Below are positions 5,623-9,954 of a DNA stretch of 9,954 nt, piece after piece (position 1 is the stretch's first letter; each line of letters begins with the position of its first letter). The DNA lies in assembly GCA_900555375.1 (NCBI GenBank), contig USLC01000014.1, positions 1 to 9,954 of the forward strand. Direction: 5' to 3'. The notes under the pieces are model-generated. The model was not told the DNA's origin, searched no databases, and was given only the letters and a program-made list of their open reading frames with translations. The DNA is from an uncultured Eubacteriales bacterium. Its GTDB lineage: Bacteria > Bacillota > Clostridia > Monoglobales > Monoglobaceae. A program made the position numbers and the translations under genes.

Positions 5623-6346
5623 CGGAAAAACGGCGCTGATAACAGGTGCATCGCGCGGAATAGGCGCGGCGATTGCCAAAAAGTTTGCCGAAGGTGGAGC
5701 CAATGTTGCCATTGTTTATCAAAGCAGCGATGAAAAGGCAGAAGCCGTACGCGCCGAAGCAGAGAGCCTGGGCGTTACGGCAAAAATATATAAATGCAAT
5801 GTTGCGGAATTTGACGGATGCAAAGAGACCGTCGCGCAAGTCATAAAAGACTTTGGCAGAGTGGATATATTGGTAAACAACGCCGGAGTAACGCGCGACA
5901 ATCTGATTGCCCTGATGTCGGATGAGGACTTTACAAGGGTTGTGAATACAAATCTTGGCGGATGCTTTAATATGATTAAGGCGTGCAGCCGAAACTTTAT
6001 CAGAAACAAAGGCGGAAAGATTATAAATATAGCGTCTGTTTCGGCGCTTATCGGCATTGCGGGGCAGAGCAACTATGCGGCGTCCAAAGCGGGAATTATC
6101 GCCCTTACCAAGACGGCGGCAAGAGAATTTGCCTCAAAGAATGTATGCGTAAATGCGATTGCCCCCGGGTTTATCACCACGGATATGACAGAGTCGCTGA
6201 ACGCGGACGACATTGTTGAAAAAATTCCGCTGAAAAAGCTTGGCTCTCCCGAAGATGTGGCAAACCTTGCGGCTTTCCTGGCGGACGAAGCGTCAGATTA
6301 TATTACGGGCGAAACAATAAGAATAGACGGCGGTCTGGCAATATAA
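5615..6346 (+). CDS. fabG: 3-oxoacyl-ACP reductase (FabG)
   Basis: This 243-residue short-chain dehydrogenase reduces the beta-ketoacyl-ACP with NADPH. The cofactor-binding TGASRGIG (10-17) and NNAG (88-91), N113, and the catalytic S141, Y154 and K158 (YAASK) are all present with E. coli-like spacing. The C-terminal DYITGETIRIDGGLAI is typical. The gene starts inside fabD (eight-base overlap) with GGAGGTGAAGG just upstream. The next gene, fabF, begins 75 bases downstream; that gap has only two weak 5-bp hairpins (6362-6375 and 6392-6405) and the fabF ribosome binding site. Placement in a fab operon supports FabG over other SDR reductases. Confidence 0.94.
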   Translation: MLSGKTALITGASRGIGAAIAKKFAEGGANVAIVYQSSDEKAEAVRAEAESLGVTAKIYKCNVAEFDGCKETVAQVIKDFGRVDILVNNAGVTRDNLIALMSDEDFTRVVNTNLGGCFNMIKACSRNFIRNKGGKIINIASVSALIGIAGQSNYAASKAGIIALTKTAAREFASKNVCVNAIAPGFITTDMTESLNADDIVEKIPLKKLGSPEDVANLAAFLADEASDYITGETIRIDGGLAI

Positions 6347-6421
6347 AAAAGTTTTTGATATATCGGATACCCGATTGACTTTTGAGATTGTGCCGCATCG
6401 GCGGCGGATAAGGAGAAGTAT

Positions 6422-7669
6422 ATGAAAAGAGTTGTTGTAACGGGAATGGGAGCAATCACACCTGTCGGCTGTGATACCAATACTTTTTGGAACAATATAA
6501 AAAACGGAGTTTGCGGCATTGACGAGATAACAAAGTTTGATACAACGGATTTTCGCGTTAAGCTTGCGGCAGAGGTTAAAGATTTTAACCCATCCCTGTA
6601 TATGGAAAAGGCTGAAATAAGAAAAAGCGACAGGTTTGTTCAGTATGCGCTGTGCGCGGCTGTTCAGGCATATAACGACAGCGGAGCAGAGGGCAGCGCA
6701 GAGCCGAACCGTACAGGAGTTTACTTCGGCTCGGGGATAGGCGGCTTTGACACGTTTGTGGGCGAGCATAATAATTTGTTAAACCGCGGCTGGCAAAGGG
6801 TTTCGCCTTTGTTTATACCAAAGATGATTTCAAATATGGCGGCGGGAAATATAGCAATTAAGCTTAAAGCAAAAGGTCCGTGCCTTTCGTTTTCCACCGC
6901 CTGCGCAACAGGAACAACTGCTGTCGGCGAGGCATACAGAGCCATAAAAGGCGGATATGCTGATGTAATAATAGCCGGTGGAACCGAAGCGGCGATTTCG
7001 CCGCTGGCTGTTGCGGGATTTACGAATTGCCTTGCATTAAGCGAGACAACGGATAAGACGCGCGCGTCGATTCCGTTTGACAGACGCAGAAACGGATTTG
7101 TTATGGGCGAGGGTGCGGGCGCTCTTGTTCTTGAAGAGTATGAGCACGCGGTAAAAAGAAATGCAAAAATTTATGCCGAGGTTGTCGGCTACGGAAGCAC
7201 CTGTGACGCGTTTCACGTTACGGCTCCGGACGGAAGCGCCGAGGCATCGTCTGAGGCAATTATAAATTGCGTTAAAGAGTCAGGGCTTAGCGTTGACGCG
7301 GATAAAATTTACTTTAATGCTCACGGAACAAGCACGCCGCTTAATGATAAGACAGAGACAGAGGCTGTAAAGAAGGCGTTTGGCAGCGATGCATATAAAA
7401 TAAACATAAGCTCAACAAAATCTATGACAGGTCACTTGCTGGGAGCTGCCGGTGCGGTAGAATCTATTGCAAGTATTCTTGCCATCAAGAACGGCATTGT
7501 TCCTCCGACTATCAACCACGAAGAAGGTGACAACGACGAGAATATTGACTATAACCTTAATTTCACGTTCAATAAAGCACAAAAACGCGAAGTTAATGTT
7601 GCCTTGTCCAATACATTCGGATTTGGCGGTCATAATGCGTGCGTTATCTTCAAGAAATACGCTGAGTAA
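6422..7669 (+). CDS. fabF: Beta-ketoacyl-ACP synthase II (FabF), chimeric gene at a phylum junction
   Basis: The 415-residue frame is an intact FabF, the elongation condensing enzyme. C161 (STACATG), H301 (NAHGTST), K333 and H338 (SMTGHLLGAAGA) are all present. The ribosome binding site AAGGAGA lies six bases ahead of the ATG. The first three quarters match the upstream clostridial genes in codon style, with many ATA, AGA and GGC/GGA codons. From about 7440 the style shifts and the C-terminus (YNLNFTFNKAQKRE, NTFGFGGHNACVIFKKY) resembles Bacteroides FabF as I recall it. The next gene is a Bacteroides rnc without a ribosome binding site. The frame is preserved because the join falls at near-identical codons for the conserved KSMTGHLLG motif. 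As a family call FabF is secure; as a real single-organism gene it is doubtful. Confidence 0.85.
   Translation: MKRVVVTGMGAITPVGCDTNTFWNNIKNGVCGIDEITKFDTTDFRVKLAAEVKDFNPSLYMEKAEIRKSDRFVQYALCAAVQAYNDSGAEGSAEPNRTGVYFGSGIGGFDTFVGEHNNLLNRGWQRVSPLFIPKMISNMAAGNIAIKLKAKGPCLSFSTACATGTTAVGEAYRAIKGGYADVIIAGGTEAAISPLAVAGFTNCLALSETTDKTRASIPFDRRRNGFVMGEGAGALVLEEYEHAVKRNAKIYAEVVGYGSTCDAFHVTAPDGSAEASSEAIINCVKESGLSVDADKIYFNAHGTSTPLNDKTETEAVKKAFGSDAYKINISSTKSMTGHLLGAAGAVESIASILAIKNGIVPPTINHEEGDNDENIDYNLNFTFNKAQKREVNVALSNTFGFGGHNACVIFKKYAE
7400..7475. other. Probable junction of Firmicute and Bacteroides DNA inside fabF
   Basis: Left of this interval genes carry Shine-Dalgarno sites, use sigma-A promoters and are ordered as in a clostridial fab operon. 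Right of it genes lack Shine-Dalgarno sites, have a Bacteroides-type promoter element and are ordered fabF-rnc-pfkA. The exact breakpoint cannot be fixed because the codons for SSTKSMTGHLLGAAGA are conserved in both lineages. There is no integrase, transposase, tRNA gene or repeat at the site that would explain a natural insertion. Confidence 0.75.
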
Positions 7670-7673
7670 TATC

Positions 7674-8486
7674 GTGTTACGTAACAAAATAGATAAGATA
7701 AGGCTCCTATTCCGCAAGGATAGAGAGTCTTATCTTTGTTTTTACCGGATACTCGGATTCTATCCACGCAATATTCAGCTTTATGAGCAGGCTCTCCTGC
7801 ATAAATCAACCTCCCTCCGTTCGGAAAAAGGGCGTCCGTTGAATAATGAACGACTGGAGTTTCTGGGGGATGCCATCCTTGACGCTATCGTAGGCGACAT
7901 CGTCTACAAACATTTTGAAGGAAAGCGGGAAGGATTTCTTACAAACACGCGTTCCAAGATCGTACAACGGGAAACCTTGAACAAGTTAGCCGTAGAAATC
8001 GGACTGGATAAACTCATAAAGTATTCCACCCGTTCGTCTTCTCACAACAGTTATATGTACGGAAATGCTTTCGAAGCATTTATCGGGGCTATCTATCTGG
8101 ATCAAGGATATGAACGCTGCAAGCAGTTTATGGAGGAACGAATCATCAACCGTTACATTGACCTGGACATTTTATCCCGTAAAGAAGTAAACTTCAAATC
8201 CAAATTGATTGAGTGGAGCCAAAAGAACAAGATGGAAGTCTCTTTTGAACTAATCGAACAATTCCTTGACCGGGACAGTAATCCTGTATTTCAGACTGAG
8301 GTACGGATCGAAGGATTTCCTGCCGGAACCGGAACCGGATATTCCAAAAAAGAGTCTCAACAAAACGCCGCCCAAATGGCAATCAAAAAGGTAAAAGATC
8401 CTGTATTCATGGCAACAGTCGATGAAGCTATCCAAAGCAAATCCCCATGCGACGACCTTGAATCACCAGATCATGATCTTCTGTAA
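7674..8486 (+). CDS. rnc: Ribonuclease III
   Basis: This 270-residue double-strand-specific endoribonuclease takes part in rRNA processing and RNA turnover. The RNase III domain (about 20-165) has the signature NNERLEFLGDAILD (57-70) with E59, E62 and D66. The second metal-binding segment reads GNAFEAFIGAI (130-140); E134 is conserved, while N131 stands where E. coli has D114, which I believe is usual in Bacteroidota. A double-stranded RNA-binding domain follows (about 174-241, ending KKESQQNAAQMAIKK). I take GTG at 7674, five bases after the fabF stop, because the protein then begins LRNKIDKIRLLFRKDRES as in Bacteroides. An in-frame ATG at 7635, inside fabF, is possible. No Shine-Dalgarno is visible. 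The last 59 bases overlap the 3' end of convergent pfkA. Confidence 0.92.
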   Translation: MLRNKIDKIRLLFRKDRESYLCFYRILGFYPRNIQLYEQALLHKSTSLRSEKGRPLNNERLEFLGDAILDAIVGDIVYKHFEGKREGFLTNTRSKIVQRETLNKLAVEIGLDKLIKYSTRSSSHNSYMYGNAFEAFIGAIYLDQGYERCKQFMEERIINRYIDLDILSRKEVNFKSKLIEWSQKNKMEVSFELIEQFLDRDSNPVFQTEVRIEGFPAGTGTGYSKKESQQNAAQMAIKKVKDPVFMATVDEAIQSKSPCDDLESPDHDLL

Positions 8487-9438
8487 CTAATTTTAATTTT
8501 CCGGCTACTTCAGCGAGAGGAATAGACGATATACCATTTCCTTTCAAAGCTACCATACGTCCGAATTTTCCATTGGCAATCAATTCTGTTGCATGACCAC
8601 CCATCCGCGTAGAGAGATTACGGTCGAAAGGAGTAGGTGAACCACCACGCTGAATATACCCCAGTACCGTTTCACGGGTTTCGATACCTGTCTCATACTC
8701 AATCTCTTGAGCGATATACTCTGCAGCACGCTTACGGCCGTCTGTCTGAATCCCTTCGGCCACCACCACGATAGAATAAGGTTTTCCTTTTTTCAGCCTC
8801 TCTAAAATCGTATTGCCGATATTCTTAATACTATAAGGAATTTCGGGAACAAGAATCACATCTCCTCCACCTGCCATACCGGAATATAAAGCAATCCAAC
8901 CTGCTTTATGCCCCATTACTTCAATAACCATTACTCTTTTGTGAGAACTGGCAGTAGAATGCAGGCGGTCGATAGCGTCGGTAGCAATGCTTACGGCCGA
9001 ATCGAACCCGAAAGAAATATCCGTTCCCCAAATGTCATTGTCAATCGTCTTAGGAACAGAAACAATATTCACCCCCATCGCAGCAAATTTGGCAGCAGTC
9101 TTTTGCGTTCCGTTTCCTCCGATGCAGACAATACAATCCAGCCCCATTTCACGAATATTCCGGAGAATCAGGGCTGGCTTGTCCACATCGGATACAACAC
9201 CTCCTTTTTTGAATGGCTTTTCGCGGGAAGTACCCAGCATGGTTCCTCCAAGATTCAGTAACCCGGAGAGAGATTTATCCGTAAAAGATTCCACATCTTT
9301 AGTCAACAACCCTTGAAAACCACTATGAATACCTATCACTTCCATCCCATAATAATTGATGGCAGTTTTGCACACGCCACGAATCGTGGCATTAATACCG
9401 GGACAGTCCCCGCCGGATGTTAAGATTCCAATTCTCAT
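8428..9438 (-). CDS. pfkA: 6-phosphofructokinase
   Basis: This 336-residue cytoplasmic enzyme phosphorylates fructose 6-phosphate in glycolysis. Visible motifs are GGDCPGIN (9-16, phosphate donor loop), GGNGT (107-111), PKTIDND (129-135, catalytic base D133), a helix at MGHKAGW (175-181) and YIQRGGSPTPFDR (261-273, sugar phosphate binding). G110 and K130 correspond to E. coli G104 and G124. Glycine at the first suggests ATP rather than pyrophosphate as donor, while lysine at the second is the group III pattern. The residue matching E. coli D103 is N109. The donor is therefore likely ATP but not certain. The ATG at 9438 has no Shine-Dalgarno, as usual for Bacteroidota. It converges on rnc and diverges from the GH3-type gene. 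Confidence 0.93.
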   Translation of the reverse strand: MRIGILTSGGDCPGINATIRGVCKTAINYYGMEVIGIHSGFQGLLTKDVESFTDKSLSGLLNLGGTMLGTSREKPFKKGGVVSDVDKPALILRNIREMGLDCIVCIGGNGTQKTAAKFAAMGVNIVSVPKTIDNDIWGTDISFGFDSAVSIATDAIDRLHSTASSHKRVMVIEVMGHKAGWIALYSGMAGGGDVILVPEIPYSIKNIGNTILERLKKGKPYSIVVVAEGIQTDGRKRAAEYIAQEIEYETGIETRETVLGYIQRGGSPTPFDRNLSTRMGGHATELIANGKFGRMVALKGNGISSIPLAEVAGKLKLVTEDHDLVIQGRRMGICFG

Positions 9439-9508
9439 TGTCGCATTTTTTAGTCTAAAACTCGGGATTTATATGGAAGTCGTCAATTTTTAACGATTAT
9501 TTCCGTCG

Positions 9509-9516
9509 TAAAGATA
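9509..9516 (-). promoter_or_regulatory. Possible Bacteroides-type -7 element for pfkA
   Basis: On the minus strand TATCTTTA matches seven of the eight positions of the Bacteroides -7 consensus TAnnTTTG, counting the two free ones. Transcription would begin a few bases downstream, leaving a leader of about 60 bases before the pfkA ATG. I see no good -33 TTTG at the right distance, so the call is weak. Confidence 0.35.
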
Positions 9517-9537
9517 GAAAAAAAAGATAAATAAGGT

Positions 9538-9545
9538 TACTTTTG
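9538..9545 (+). promoter_or_regulatory. Bacteroides-type -7 promoter element for the GH3-family gene
   Basis: TACTTTTG fits the TAnnTTTG consensus of the Bacteroides primary sigma factor exactly, and is followed by CAC as in many such promoters. A start near 9552 would give a leader of about 25 bases before the ATG at 9577. No clear -33 TTTG is present in the A-rich sequence upstream. Confidence 0.55.
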
Positions 9546-9576
9546 CACGAATAAACATTATCATGTTAAAGCAGAA

Positions 9577-9954
9577 ATGAATATTACAAAAATTATCAGC
9601 AAGACTTTCGACTCCCGTTTAAAACAAATAGATTTATATGCCAGTGAAGCTAGCGAGATACAACACCGCGTATTAAACCGCCTAGTGCAACAGGCTTCCC
9701 AGACTGAATGGGGGAAAAAGTACGACTACTCCTCCATCCGCAGCTATGAAGATTTCAGAAAACGTCTCCCCATTCAGACATACGAAGAAATAAAACCATA
9801 CGTGGAGCGTTTACGAGCGGGAGAGCAGAACCTGCTTTGGCCATCGGAGATACGCTGGTTTGCCAAATCATCCGGAACGACGAATGACAAAAGTAAATTT
9901 CTTCCTGTCAGCAAAGAAGCATTGGAGGATATTCATTACAGGGGAGGAAAAGAC
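9577..9954 (+). CDS. GH3 auxin-responsive promoter-family protein (ANL-type adenylating enzyme), N-terminal part
   Basis: An open frame of 126 codons runs off the right end of the window. The segment RLPIQTYEEIKPYVERLRAGEQNLLWP (63-89) and the adenylation loop SSGTTNDKSKFLPVS (98-112) are characteristic of GH3-family acyl-adenylate enzymes, which are about 500 residues long. Plant members conjugate amino acids to jasmonate or auxin; the function of the Bacteroides proteins is not established as far as I know. The ATG at 9577 lacks a Shine-Dalgarno and lies about 25 bases downstream of the start expected from the TAnnTTTG element. It is divergent from pfkA. The catalytic C-terminal part is not visible. 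Confidence 0.8.
   Translation, partial: MNITKIISKTFDSRLKQIDLYASEASEIQHRVLNRLVQQASQTEWGKKYDYSSIRSYEDFRKRLPIQTYEEIKPYVERLRAGEQNLLWPSEIRWFAKSSGTTNDKSKFLPVSKEALEDIHYRGGKD

Noticed and set aside
6362..6405. Two small hairpins between fabG and fabF
   Set aside because: Each has only five pairs and no U-run, so neither supports a terminator or regulatory call.
7467..7673. Longer N-terminal extension of rnc through the fabF frame
   Set aside because: It would read over 200 bases inside fabF in another frame with no family similarity; the RNase III sequence begins at the GTG at 7674.

Overview
The window joins DNA from two bacterial phyla. Positions 1 to about 7400 look like a low-to-mid GC Clostridia-type Firmicute. 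Every gene there has a clear Shine-Dalgarno site, one promoter is a perfect TTGACA-17-TATAAT, enoyl-ACP reduction is by FabK, and a WalR-like response regulator is present. From about 7475 to the end the DNA looks like Bacteroides. rnc, pfkA and a GH3-family gene have no Shine-Dalgarno sites, a TAnnTTTG-type promoter element precedes the last gene, and fabF-rnc-pfkA is a gene order I recall from Bacteroides. The switch falls inside fabF, in frame, at the codons for its most conserved C-terminal motif. I regard this as most likely a chimeric metagenome assembly, with real recombination as the less likely alternative.

Layout, left part. On the minus strand, positions 1-1466 carry a putative cell-wall homeostasis operon read right to left: a membrane-anchored M23 endopeptidase, the WalR-like response regulator, and the first eight codons of a gene that is probably its histidine kinase. 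A 307-base divergent intergenic region (1467-1773) holds promoters in both directions and a perfect 15-bp inverted repeat directly against the M23 ribosome binding site. On the plus strand a TetR-family regulator (1774-2364) has its own near-ideal promoter and ends in an intrinsic terminator. The next 130 bases contain two identical 21-bp palindromes and a further hairpin.

The fatty-acid synthesis operon follows: fabH, acpP, fabK, fabD, fabG, fabF (2533 to the junction). Several of these genes overlap or nearly touch. Together they encode type II fatty acid synthesis. FabD loads malonate onto ACP, FabH makes the first condensation, FabG reduces the ketoacyl product, FabK performs the final enoyl reduction and FabF elongates. 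FabZ and the acetyl-CoA carboxylase genes that often follow in Clostridia are not in the window because the sequence changes organism inside fabF.

Layout, right part. The fabF tail runs into rnc (RNase III, plus strand), which converges on and overlaps the 3' end of pfkA (minus strand). A 138-base divergent gap then leads to the 5' part of a GH3/ANL-type adenylating enzyme that runs off the window.

The parts most worth a second look are the fabF junction, the paired palindromes between tetR and fabH, the M23 leader hairpin and the hairpin between walR and the kinase gene. I saw no RNA genes, CRISPR arrays or insertion sequences. No gene here is outside known families, so I do not claim a new system.
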